DNA from: CAZHZT01 sp964537285
Lineage (GTDB): Bacteria; Bacteroidota; Bacteroidia; Chitinophagales; Saprospiraceae
Direction of reading: 5' to 3'
Assembly: GCA_964537285.1 (NCBI GenBank)
Contig: CAZHZT010000061.1
Location: forward strand, 1 to 33,277
Length of the DNA stretch: 33,277 nt
Notes under the pieces: generated by a model
Database searches by the model: none
Seen by the model: the letters and a program-made list of their open reading frames with translations, nothing else
What the model was told of the DNA's origin: nothing
Part shown: piece after piece, positions 1 to 6,573 of the stretch
Position numbering within the stretch: position 1 is the first letter of the stretch
Layout: each line of letters opens with the position of its first letter
Position numbers and translations under genes: made by a program

Positions 1-14
1 TGACAACTATTCCC

Positions 15-34
15 CCCGGCACTGAAGTGCCGGG
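15..34. terminator. GC-rich hairpin at window edge
   Basis: CCCGGCACT and AGTGCCGGG form a perfect 9-bp inverted repeat separated only by GA. No gene is seen before it, so it probably ends a gene lying outside the window. No clear T-run follows, so a terminator role is inferred from the stem alone. Confidence 0.45.
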
Positions 35-317
35 CTATAAAGAGTTTAAGTTGACTACATTGATGCTAGCATTACTCAGAAGAAATTAGGCCTGCCTTTT
101 GTTCTTTAAATATTTACCAAATGAAATCATCTAGAACCACAATTTGCCAAATAACAAAAAAATAAAAAAATATCAGTATGGTGCAACTTTTTTAATTTAT
201 TTAGGTCTTTGATATATAATCGTTAGTCTGAAAAAGGTAGAAATTTGAAGAAATTAAGCTAACTTTAAGTGACTTTCATTCATTCTCATTAGATTACTAA
301 TAAGTTAAGTTAGAACT
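35..317. other. AT-rich intergenic leader, nothing recognised
   Basis: This stretch is AT-rich and holds no open frame with family features. No -7 box fitting TAnnTTTG was found before the small gene at 318. It presumably carries that gene's promoter, but none can be pointed to. Confidence 0.3.
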
Positions 318-551
318 ATGAAAAAGGCCAAACACCCTGCTGTTCTTCTTATTGTACTGGCTACTTTAAGCCTTGCTTCCTATATCTACTTAAATTCCCA
401 GGAAGTAGAGACTCAGGTAGAAAACAGAACTATGCAAGTAGAAGAAATGGATAAGGAAGATATTGAAAAAAGTAAAAAGTTTATTATTCCTGATGTGGAA
501 TTGATCAAGCGCGTCATCCAAAACGGAAAACGACTTCTTCCTGCTTCTTAA
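318..551 (+). CDS. small membrane-anchored hypothetical protein
   Basis: A 77-aa protein beginning with ATG. It has a short basic start (MKKAKH), one hydrophobic helix at about residues 8-25, then a charged, Glu/Lys-rich tail likely to lie outside the cytoplasmic membrane. There is no lipobox cysteine. I recognise no family. The frame is open, begins with a plausible signal anchor and ends exactly where the opposing gene ends: its TAA (549-551) overlaps the stop of the minus-strand hydrolase by 4 bp. That close packing supports it being real, but it could still be a chance frame. Confidence 0.55.
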   Translation: MKKAKHPAVLLIVLATLSLASYIYLNSQEVETQVENRTMQVEEMDKEDIEKSKKFIIPDVELIKRVIQNGKRLLPAS

Positions 552-1450
552 ACATACTTTTCAGCGTTTTCGCCCGCTTTTTTCCAATACCTCATCAAAC
601 CAGCAACACTCATCCAGGAAGGATTCGCATACTCATACTTTGCAAGCAAATCCGCATCAACACCCTTTTCTTCTAGTCTGTTCTTAATATGCGCTTCAAA
701 CTCCGCAACGGTTTCAGCCGGAGTTTTTCCTTTCTCCCAATGGGGTTTTATCCAATTGGCCCAATGATGTAATTCATCATACAACTCCGTTAAAGTTTGC
801 TCTATTTTATCTACTTTCCCAAAATGAGTAAGGTATAGACTGTTTACTTCTAGCTTTCGAATTAAATCCAATGAATTCCTCCATTCCTTCAAGTTTATAT
901 CCGGAGGTGGACAAGGAGGAACAACAGGGCCTTGATTTATTTGCACACCTGCCACATCTCCAGTGAAAAGTTGATCTCCTAATTTCCAGGCGATATGGTG
1001 TACAGCATGTCCGGGAGTGTGAAAAGCCTTCATAACGATAGAACCAACCTCAATGCTTTGCTCGTGTTCAATAGCAATTAATTTTTCTCCGGGAATAGGT
1101 TTAAGTGTTCCCCATAATTGTTCCATTTTATCTTCATAGATCTGCTTTGCCGATTGTAATAACCGACTCGGATCTTGCAAGTGTTTCAATCCTCTTGGGT
1201 GCACATAAATTTTGGCTCCATACTCTGCAAATACCCAGACCGCCCCGGCATGATCGAGATGAATATGAGTTAAAAAAACATGCTTAATATCTGAAAGTGA
1301 ATACCCCCGTTCTTTTATTCCTTTTTCCAGGTAAGGCAAAGTAGAGTGTGGTCCAGTCTCTACAATGATTGGCCCTTCATCAGTTTCAACTAAAAAGGAA
1401 GCAATCGTTCGTTCATTGCCCTGGAAATGTAGATCAATAATGTGGATCAT
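548..1450 (-). CDS. MBL-fold (metallo-beta-lactamase) hydrolase
   Basis: A 300-aa metallo-beta-lactamase-fold enzyme. The metal-binding motif THIHLDHAG is at residues 61-69 (H62, H64, D66, H67). Further ligands are in HTPGHAVHH, FTGDVAG and the late LTHFG. The fold binds two metal ions and hydrolyses thioester, ester or phosphodiester bonds; the substrate here cannot be told. The layout resembles glyoxalase-II-like or flavoprotein-type MBL proteins with a C-terminal helical extension (residues about 215-300). No signal peptide, so cytoplasmic. ATG at 1450 is followed upstream by a boxA-like repeat word. It is transcribed alone; the next gene upstream on the strand is the NUDIX gene. Confidence 0.88.
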   Translation of the reverse strand: MIHIIDLHFQGNERTIASFLVETDEGPIIVETGPHSTLPYLEKGIKERGYSLSDIKHVFLTHIHLDHAGAVWVFAEYGAKIYVHPRGLKHLQDPSRLLQSAKQIYEDKMEQLWGTLKPIPGEKLIAIEHEQSIEVGSIVMKAFHTPGHAVHHIAWKLGDQLFTGDVAGVQINQGPVVPPCPPPDINLKEWRNSLDLIRKLEVNSLYLTHFGKVDKIEQTLTELYDELHHWANWIKPHWEKGKTPAETVAEFEAHIKNRLEEKGVDADLLAKYEYANPSWMSVAGLMRYWKKAGENAEKYV

Positions 1451-1459
1451 AATTATTTT

Positions 1460-1563
1460 AGTTCTTTGACATAAGTAGTTCTCGCTTACGCCGCTTCGCG
1501 GCGATATTTTCTTTCGGCCTCCCTCTCAAAAGAATTTCCCGCCGTAGGCGCGTTTATTTTCAA
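1460..1563. repeat. composite hairpin element, copy A (short form)
   Basis: Starts with AGTTCTTTGACATAA (1460-1474), then GCCGC-TTC-GCGGC (from about 1490), a shortened AT/GC middle lacking the long hairpin, and GCC-GTA-GGC (about 1540-1550). The same blocks in the same order occur at 14551-14760, and in part at 2741-2850 and 26578-26713. Its right end lies inside the NUDIX gene and encodes that protein's last dozen residues. Confidence 0.75.
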
Positions 1564-2092
1564 TCAAATGTTTCAGTTTCAAAATAGCGACCATAGAAAG
1601 AGAGTCCGTGATTTCACCTTTCATCACCATTTCCCAGGCTTCCAGAAAAGGAACTTTTCGAACTTCAAGCTTTTCAGTGTCCTCCGGCTCAGCTTCCCCA
1701 AATTCCAAACCTGTAGCAACATAGGCTACTCCGGCTTCATCCGTAACTGAATTGGATACATGCAAATCTAATATTTGCTGCCAGTTATTTGCAATCAAGC
1801 CCGTCTCTTCTTTTAGTTCTCTTTTGGCAGCCTCCAAAGGGGATTCACCTTTCGGGCAGCCTCCCTCTGGTATCTCCCAGCTATACTGTTCCAACGTATA
1901 CCGGTACTGACCGACCAGCCAGGTATTCATTTCCTCATCTAATGGGATAACCCCTACAGCCAGGTTTTTAAAATGTACCACCCCATAAATCCCCGAATTG
2001 CCGGAAGGATTAATTACCTCCCGATGGCTTAATTGTATCCAGGGATTGTCGTAAATGGTTTTGTTCGTGAGTGTTTTCCAAGGATTTTCCAT
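1526..2092 (-). CDS. NUDIX hydrolase (ADP-ribose pyrophosphatase-like)
   Basis: A 188-aa NUDIX hydrolase when started at the ATG at 2092. The Nudix box Gx5Ex7REUxEExGU is complete at residues 77-99 (G77, E83, R91-E92, E95-E96, G98). Sequence around it (SWEIPEGGCPKGE) is typical of ADP-ribose/ADP-sugar pyrophosphatases, which clear free ADP-ribose by Mg-dependent hydrolysis. A longer frame to 2122 begins with TTG and overlaps the rhomboid gene by 14 bp; I prefer 2092 because the family usually begins near the WKTL motif. The last residues (ENKRAYGGKFF) and the stop are encoded by a dispersed hairpin repeat, so the native C-terminus was probably replaced. Probably co-transcribed after the rhomboid gene, 16 bp upstream. 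Confidence 0.9.
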   Translation of the reverse strand: MENPWKTLTNKTIYDNPWIQLSHREVINPSGNSGIYGVVHFKNLAVGVIPLDEEMNTWLVGQYRYTLEQYSWEIPEGGCPKGESPLEAAKRELKEETGLIANNWQQILDLHVSNSVTDEAGVAYVATGLEFGEAEPEDTEKLEVRKVPFLEAWEMVMKGEITDSLSMVAILKLKHLIENKRAYGGKFF

Positions 2093-2108
2093 TAATGAAT
2101 TATACTTT

Positions 2109-2726
2109 TTACTGAAATTCAAGCAATTGTTGCATAAACAACACTAAAAGAGCTGGTTTTAGCAGAATTGTAAAAATGAAGCCTGTAATAGCACCAAAAA
2201 AGTGAGCATCGTGCCCAATATTATCGTTGATGTTTTTGCTTGCATAAGATGAGTAGACCAAATACAGAACAGCAAAAACTATAGCAGGCATAGGAATGAT
2301 AAAGAAGAGTAATAATTGATGCCAAGGGTAAAATAATACAAATGCAAAAGTGATCCCTGAAACTCCTCCCGAAGCTCCTACAGCAGAATAACCTGAATAA
2401 TCCCGGTGCTTGAAAAAAGAAGGTAAATCTGCGGCAACAATACAGACTAAATACAGCAAAATGAAGTAAATCCGCCCAAAAACATTTCCAAACTCATATA
2501 GAAAACGGGATTCTACAACTTCTCCAAAAATGTAAAAAACATACATATTGATCAGTAAGTGTGTCCAATCTACATGGACAAAACCAGAGGTCAAAAAGCG
2601 ATGGTATTCACCATAGCGCGCTACACTGTACGGATGATGCTTTAACCTTGAATACAGTTCCCGATTCTCAAAAGCTCTGTATGAAACAATACATGTTAAG
2701 ATGACTAACAAAAGCGTTATTGACAT
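2109..2726 (-). CDS. rhomboid-family intramembrane serine protease
   Basis: A 205-aa polytopic membrane protein. The catalytic serine is S119 in GASG, and the catalytic histidine is H175 in the last helix (DAHFFGAITG). HLLINMYVF (residues 56-64) is the usual second-helix motif with its Asn/His. Rhomboids cleave single-span membrane proteins inside the bilayer. Six hydrophobic segments are visible, the minimal bacterial layout. ATG at 2726. It heads a two-gene minus-strand unit with the NUDIX hydrolase. A possible -7 box on the minus strand (CAAATTTA on plus, 2789-2796) lies within the repeat element upstream, so the repeat may supply its promoter; no matching -33 was found. Confidence 0.88.
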   Translation of the reverse strand: MSITLLLVILTCIVSYRAFENRELYSRLKHHPYSVARYGEYHRFLTSGFVHVDWTHLLINMYVFYIFGEVVESRFLYEFGNVFGRIYFILLYLVCIVAADLPSFFKHRDYSGYSAVGASGGVSGITFAFVLFYPWHQLLLFFIIPMPAIVFAVLYLVYSSYASKNINDNIGHDAHFFGAITGFIFTILLKPALLVLFMQQLLEFQ

Positions 2727-2740
2727 AAAGTAATAATTTT

Positions 2741-2850
2741 AGTTCTTATGTATGAGGCTCGGCAATTCTCATTTTGGATTTCCAAAACCAAATTTACGCC
2801 ACTTCGCAGCGATAGTTTCTTTTGAGGAAGGCCGAAAGGAGTTTCGCTTA
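2741..2850. repeat. composite hairpin element, copy C (degenerate)
   Basis: Begins with AGTTCTT, then TTTTGGA-T-TTCCAAAA (about 2773-2788), a decayed CGCCACTTCGCAGCG block (about 2797-2811), then GAGGAAGGCCGAAAGGAG, which matches only one arm of the long hairpin. The blocks are in the same order as in the full copy at 14551-14760. It sits in the 240-bp gap upstream of the rhomboid gene. Confidence 0.65.
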
Positions 2851-2932
2851 ATTATATGGTTCAATATTTGTTCTATTTCCTAAAGAAAGCCAATTTACCC
2901 CATAACAGCAACGGGGCAAGCCTAATAATTTA

Positions 2933-2961
2933 AGTTCTTTGACATAAATTGTGAAAGAACG
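2933..2961 (+). repeat. 29-bp inverted repeat flanking rlmH, left arm
   Basis: Begins AGTTCTTTGACATAAATTG and ends GTGAAAGAACG. Its exact reverse complement lies at 3456-3484. It stops 5 bp from the rlmH stop codon. The first 15 bases equal the start of repeat copy A (1460-1474). Confidence 0.9.
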
Positions 2962-2966
2962 ATAAT

Positions 2967-3440
2967 TTATTCATTATGATAGGGTTCATTACGTAATATA
3001 GTCATTGCTCTGTAAAGTTGTTCAACAAAAAAGAGGCGAATCATTTGATGGGAAAAGGTCATTGCAGAGAACGAAAGGAGTTCATTAGACGCCTCATAAA
3101 CCGAATCGGAAAAACCAAATGCCCCTCCTATAATGAAAACGACTTTTTTTGTGTTGATAAAGGTTCTTTTTTCAATAAACTCTGCCAGCTGAACAGATGT
3201 TTTGGAACGGCCTTTTTCATCTAGTAATACAACATAATTTCCGGGCTGAATGGATTGAAGAATTTTTTTTCCTTCAGCCTCTTTTATCTGGGTGGGAGAC
3301 CAGTTTTTTTTATTTTTTATTTCCGGAAGTTCTTTTATTTCAAAAGATATATAGTGCGATAAGCGTTTAAGATACTTTTGGATACCTTCAATTAAATATT
3401 TTTCTGAGGTTTTTCCAACGCATAAAAGTTCAATCTTCAT
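2967..3440 (-). CDS. rlmH: 23S rRNA pseudouridine(1915)-N3 methyltransferase RlmH
   Basis: A 157-aa protein of full family length. RlmH is a SPOUT-class methyltransferase that methylates N3 of pseudouridine 1915 in helix 69 of 23S rRNA, acting on the 70S ribosome. Seen here: VLLDEKGR (71-78), the SAM-binding knot FIIGGAFGFSDSV (102-114) and the conserved C-terminus MTFSHQMIRLFFVEQLYRA with NEPYHNE. ATG at 3440. It stands alone on the minus strand, enclosed by a perfect 29-bp inverted repeat. The gene itself looks intact and ordinary. Confidence 0.97.
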   Translation of the reverse strand: MKIELLCVGKTSEKYLIEGIQKYLKRLSHYISFEIKELPEIKNKKNWSPTQIKEAEGKKILQSIQPGNYVVLLDEKGRSKTSVQLAEFIEKRTFINTKKVVFIIGGAFGFSDSVYEASNELLSFSAMTFSHQMIRLFFVEQLYRAMTILRNEPYHNE

Positions 3441-3455
3441 TCTACTAATTTTTTG

Positions 3456-3484
3456 CGTTCTTTCACAATTTATGTCAAAGAACT
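3456..3484 (-). repeat. 29-bp inverted repeat flanking rlmH, right arm
   Basis: Perfect reverse complement of 2933-2961. It lies 16 bp upstream of the rlmH start codon, so it sits in the leader of that gene. Contains a boxA-like word (AGTTCTTTGACATAA, read on the minus strand). Confidence 0.9.
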
Positions 3485-3609
3485 AATTTTCGTAACCTGT
3501 ACATCAAACATTTTGTCACCACTACCATCTAGCGAACGGCCAGTAGCCAAAAGTTTAAAAAGCTGAAGAGAATCTAATACTCTGCAACCTAAGTAAGATA
3601 TAAAAGATT

Positions 3610-4107
3610 ATGAAAAAAGTTAGCATTGTACGGCATGCAAAATCCAGTTGGAAAGATGCTTCATTGATGGACCGGGATCGCCCTCTAAATAAAAGAGGAC
3701 TCCGAGACGCGCCTTTCATGGCAAAATTAACGAAAGCCAAGAATTTAAACCCGGATCTTTTGATTTCAAGTAATGCCAAAAGAGCACTTACTACAGCCTT
3801 TTACTTTGCCGATGAATTTGAGATCCCCCGGAGCCATATTCACATCTCTCCCGAAATTTATGAAGCTTATCCGGAGGATATTCTTCGCATCATCCAATCT
3901 CTTGATCTAAATATCAATGAGGTCTTTATCTTTGGCCATAATCCCACATTTACTGAATTTGCGAATCGCTTTTCAGATCATTACATTTCAAATGTACCAA
4001 CCTGTGGCGTAGTCAGCATATCTGCAAAAGTGGATTCCTGGAATGCTTTTTCTGCAGAAACCGCTTCTGTGGATGCATTTTATTACCCAAAACAATTTTT
4101 ACAATGA
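3610..4107 (+). CDS. sixA: SixA-like histidine phosphatase
   Basis: A 165-aa histidine phosphatase (phosphoglycerate-mutase-like fold). The phosphohistidine motif is VRHAKSSW (H9, preceded by R8), and the second catalytic His is H110 in FGHNP. RPLNKRG (24-30) is typical of SixA. SixA in E. coli removes phosphate from phosphohistidine on signalling proteins; that substrate is only inferred here. No signal peptide, so cytoplasmic. Its TGA overlaps the ATG of the following lipoprotein gene (ATGA, 4104-4107), which implies translational coupling. Confidence 0.85.
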   Translation: MKKVSIVRHAKSSWKDASLMDRDRPLNKRGLRDAPFMAKLTKAKNLNPDLLISSNAKRALTTAFYFADEFEIPRSHIHISPEIYEAYPEDILRIIQSLDLNINEVFIFGHNPTFTEFANRFSDHYISNVPTCGVVSISAKVDSWNAFSAETASVDAFYYPKQFLQ

Positions 4108-4481
4108 CTTTATTAAAGAATTGGTACATTAGTAAGGGAAGGAGTCTGATTAGATTTATTAGCCTGCTCAGTTCTTCTCTTATTCTTTTTTCCCTTTCTT
4201 CCTGTCAATCATCAAGCTCCTCTTTTAAGCTTGAGGAGACCTCCGTCAGCTTAGAAGCTTTACTAGATGTACATCTGGCAGAAGCAGCTCTTAAACAAGC
4301 ACGCGATAATGAGCGCGACAGCTTGAGAGTGCTTTACTACCAGAGAATTGAAGCACTTCACGGGGTGAAAACCGATGATTTGGATGAGGTATTTAGGAAA
4401 CTAAAACAGGACCCCAAAGCTGTTGAGAAGATCTACGAAAAACTTTTAGAGGAACTCAATAAAAAAGATGTTAAAAATTAG
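4104..4481 (+). CDS. DUF4296-type lipoprotein
   Basis: A 125-aa protein with a long basic start, a hydrophobic stretch and a lipobox LSSC near residue 34, so a lipoprotein. After a Ser-rich linker comes a helical region (LLDVHLAEAALKQAR, then YYQRIEALHGV, then a repeated KxxxxIYEKLLEEL pattern) that matches the DUF4296 pattern of Bacteroidota. The function of that family is unknown. It is coupled to the sixA-like gene by a 4-bp overlap. A small hairpin (CTGAAA-AA-TTTCAG, about 4491-4504) follows and may end the transcript. Confidence 0.75.
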   Translation: MTLLKNWYISKGRSLIRFISLLSSSLILFSLSSCQSSSSSFKLEETSVSLEALLDVHLAEAALKQARDNERDSLRVLYYQRIEALHGVKTDDLDEVFRKLKQDPKAVEKIYEKLLEELNKKDVKN

Positions 4482-4665
4482 ACCTTGTGCTGAAAAATTT
4501 CAGAATAAAATCATTTAAACTCTATAAAATGCGGGCGAATTATATTCCGTGTTAGGAAAAGTAAAGGTGAACTACTCTTCAAGATGTAATATAATTCAAG
4601 ATAAAATTGGTCAACTTCAGCAAACTGTCCAAAATAAATTCATTTTCCAGAAAGGACCAACACGT

Positions 4666-4681
4666 ACTTTAATCCTAAAGT
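4666..4681. promoter_or_regulatory. inverted repeat before the two-component operon
   Basis: ACTTTA-ATCC-TAAAGT is a perfect 6-bp inverted repeat, with CAC (4661-4663) and GTG (4682-4684) able to extend it over a 2-base bulge. It lies about 25 bp upstream of the -7 box at 4707, where a -33 element or operator would sit. It could be an autoregulatory site for the response regulator; this is inference. Confidence 0.35.
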
Positions 4682-4706
4682 GTGATATTTCTTTCGGAAA
4701 AAAATT

Positions 4707-4714
4707 TATCTTTG
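4707..4714 (+). promoter_or_regulatory. Bacteroidota -7 box for the two-component operon
   Basis: TATCTTTG fits the TAnnTTTG consensus of Bacteroidota primary sigma factors exactly. It is 31 bp before the response regulator start codon. No clear -33 TTG is seen at the usual distance, so this may need an activator. Confidence 0.55.
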
Positions 4715-4745
4715 TGTAAACTCAAGTTTAAGTTTCCCTCAAAAT

Positions 4746-5438
4746 ATGGAAAAGGAAAACGTTACAATATTAATTGTAGATGACGAAGATGATATTCTGG
4801 AGTTCGTCTCTTACAATCTCAAGAAGGAAGGGTACAAGGTTCTGACTGCTAATGATGGAAATAAAGCGCTGGAATTGGCAACGCAAGAAAAACCGAACTT
4901 GATAATTCTTGATATCATGATGCCTCAGATCGATGGGGTAGAGGTTTGCCGAGTGCTTCGCTCTAATCCGGAATTTGATAATACGCTTATTACTTTTCTG
5001 ACTGCCCGGAACGAGGATTATTCCCAGATAGCGGCACTAGATGTCGGGGGTGATGATTACATTACCAAACCTATCCGGCCCAGGGTATTAGTAAGTCGAA
5101 TAAATGCCCTTTTAAGAAGATCCGGCCGCGCGAACGGGAGCGAGGATGATTCCAATATTGTATTAGTCGGCAACCTGCTCATTGACAAGGACAAGGTCTC
5201 CGTTGAAAAAGAAGGAGAAACCATTGACCTTGCCAAAAAGGAATTCGAACTCCTGAGCCTGCTTGTCTCTAAACCAGGTAAAGTCTTCTCCCGGGAAGAG
5301 ATTTTTAATAAAATATGGGGTACCGATGTCATTGTTGGAAACCGGACCATTGATGTACATATTCGAAAATTAAGAGAAAAACTTGGAGATTCTTACATAA
5401 AAACCGTTAAAGGCATAGGTTATAAGTTTGAATTCTAG
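4746..5438 (+). CDS. OmpR/PhoB-family response regulator
   Basis: A 230-aa response regulator. The receiver domain (residues about 7-125) has the acidic cluster DDEDD (12-16), the phospho-acceptor D56 in LIILDIMMP, the switch Thr in FLTAR and the Lys in TKP. The C-terminal half is a winged-helix OmpR/PhoB DNA-binding domain ending in TIDVHIRKLREKLG and TVKGIGYKFEF. It acts as a transcription factor in the cytoplasm, phosphorylated by the kinase encoded 2 bp downstream. The combination resembles PhoB/PhoR (RprY-type) pairs; the signal is unknown. Confidence 0.95.
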   Translation: MEKENVTILIVDDEDDILEFVSYNLKKEGYKVLTANDGNKALELATQEKPNLIILDIMMPQIDGVEVCRVLRSNPEFDNTLITFLTARNEDYSQIAALDVGGDDYITKPIRPRVLVSRINALLRRSGRANGSEDDSNIVLVGNLLIDKDKVSVEKEGETIDLAKKEFELLSLLVSKPGKVFSREEIFNKIWGTDVIVGNRTIDVHIRKLREKLGDSYIKTVKGIGYKFEF

Positions 5439-5440
5439 CT

Positions 5441-6496
5441 ATGCGAAAAAATGTAACCCCTCAACAGCTTGCTATTACCTCGACCGCTGTGATTACCATT
5501 TGCTTGTTGGTGATGCTTTCAGTTGCCCATTTCCTTCAATTTCTAAATATAAAAACCAATGCCTTACTGGCAATAGGGCTTCTCACCGGGCTCATATCCT
5601 ACGGAGTGATCACTTTTACACTAAAAAATTACATCTACAGGAAAATAAAACTGATTTATAAGAATATCCATAAGCTTAAGTTGGAGTCGAAATACAAAGT
5701 ATCTGAGATTGATGTTAATTCAGATATTATCGGCGAAGTAGAAAAAGAAGTATCTGAATGGACTAATTCCCAACGAAAAGAAATTAATCAACTCAAGGCG
5801 CTTGAAGAGTACCGCAAGAATTTTTTAGGTGATATTTCACATGAACTGAAAACGCCCATTTTCAATATTCAGGGATATGTTTTCTCGCTATTGGAGGGAG
5901 GAATCCAGGACTCCAATGTAAATACCTCTTTTCTTCGCAAAGCAGCTCAAAATTTAGAGAGGCTACATACCATTGTTGAAGACCTTGACGCTATCTCAAG
6001 ACTTGAGTCCGGGGAATGGGTACTCGAACTCCAGGAGTTTGACATCAAAGATTTGGCGGCCGAAGTTATGGATGAGTTAGAAATGAAGGCTAAAGAAAAA
6101 AATATCAACTTAAAATTTAAAGACGGAGCGGATACACCTTTCATTGTTAAGGCGGACAGAGAGAATATTCGGCAAGTTTTGGTCAATCTGGTTATTAACT
6201 CTATCAAATATGGCAAAAAAGGAGGAGGTACTACAAAGGTCTCCTTCTATGATATGGATAATTTCGTTTTAGTTGAAATAGCTGATAATGGCATTGGCAT
6301 AGCAAAAGATGATTTGAAAAGAATTTTTGACCGCTTTTACAGAGTAGAAAAGAGTAGATCCCGCACTCAGGGAGGCTCTGGGCTGGGGCTTTCCATCGTT
6401 AAGCATATCATCGATGCGCATAAACAAACCATTAATGTTCGGAGTACTTTAGGGTATGGCTCTACGTTTGGCTTTACTCTGGAGAAGATAAGGTAG
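5441..6496 (+). CDS. PhoR-like sensor histidine kinase
   Basis: A 351-aa membrane histidine kinase. Two hydrophobic helices (about 11-32 and 41-62) enclose almost no periplasmic loop, so it senses through or near the membrane. A HAMP-like linker is followed by the DHp domain with H134 in DISHELKTP. The ATPase domain shows the N box (NLVINSIKYG), G1 (DNGIGIA), F box (FDRFYRVEKSRSR) and G2 (GGSGLGLSIVKHI). All catalytic motifs are intact. It starts 2 bp after the response regulator's stop and forms an operon with it. Short PhoR-type kinases without a PAS domain look like this. Confidence 0.94.
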   Translation: MRKNVTPQQLAITSTAVITICLLVMLSVAHFLQFLNIKTNALLAIGLLTGLISYGVITFTLKNYIYRKIKLIYKNIHKLKLESKYKVSEIDVNSDIIGEVEKEVSEWTNSQRKEINQLKALEEYRKNFLGDISHELKTPIFNIQGYVFSLLEGGIQDSNVNTSFLRKAAQNLERLHTIVEDLDAISRLESGEWVLELQEFDIKDLAAEVMDELEMKAKEKNINLKFKDGADTPFIVKADRENIRQVLVNLVINSIKYGKKGGGTTKVSFYDMDNFVLVEIADNGIGIAKDDLKRIFDRFYRVEKSRSRTQGGSGLGLSIVKHIIDAHKQTINVRSTLGYGSTFGFTLEKIR

Positions 6497-6507
6497 GTTT
6501 GGTATAT

Positions 6508-6566
6508 AAAGAGAGGTTGATATTTTTGTTTTTTCTGAGAAAAAATAAAAATATCAACCTCTCTTT
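6508..6566. terminator. bidirectional hairpin terminator
   Basis: A perfect 20-bp stem (6508-6527 with 6547-6566) is extended by a G-T wobble and six T-A pairs around the loop CTGAG. It lies between two converging genes, ending the kinase operon on plus and the M23 peptidase gene on minus, and has T-rich flanks on both strands. Confidence 0.85.
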
Positions 6567-6573
6567 GTTTTGT

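Noticed and set aside
2093..2122. Longer NUDIX start at TTG 2122
   Set aside because: It overlaps the rhomboid gene and adds residues not typical of the family; the ATG at 2092 is preferred.
2967..3484. SCCmec-like island attached at rlmH
   Set aside because: rlmH is the classical attachment gene in staphylococci, but there is no recombinase or island here, only a short inverted repeat.
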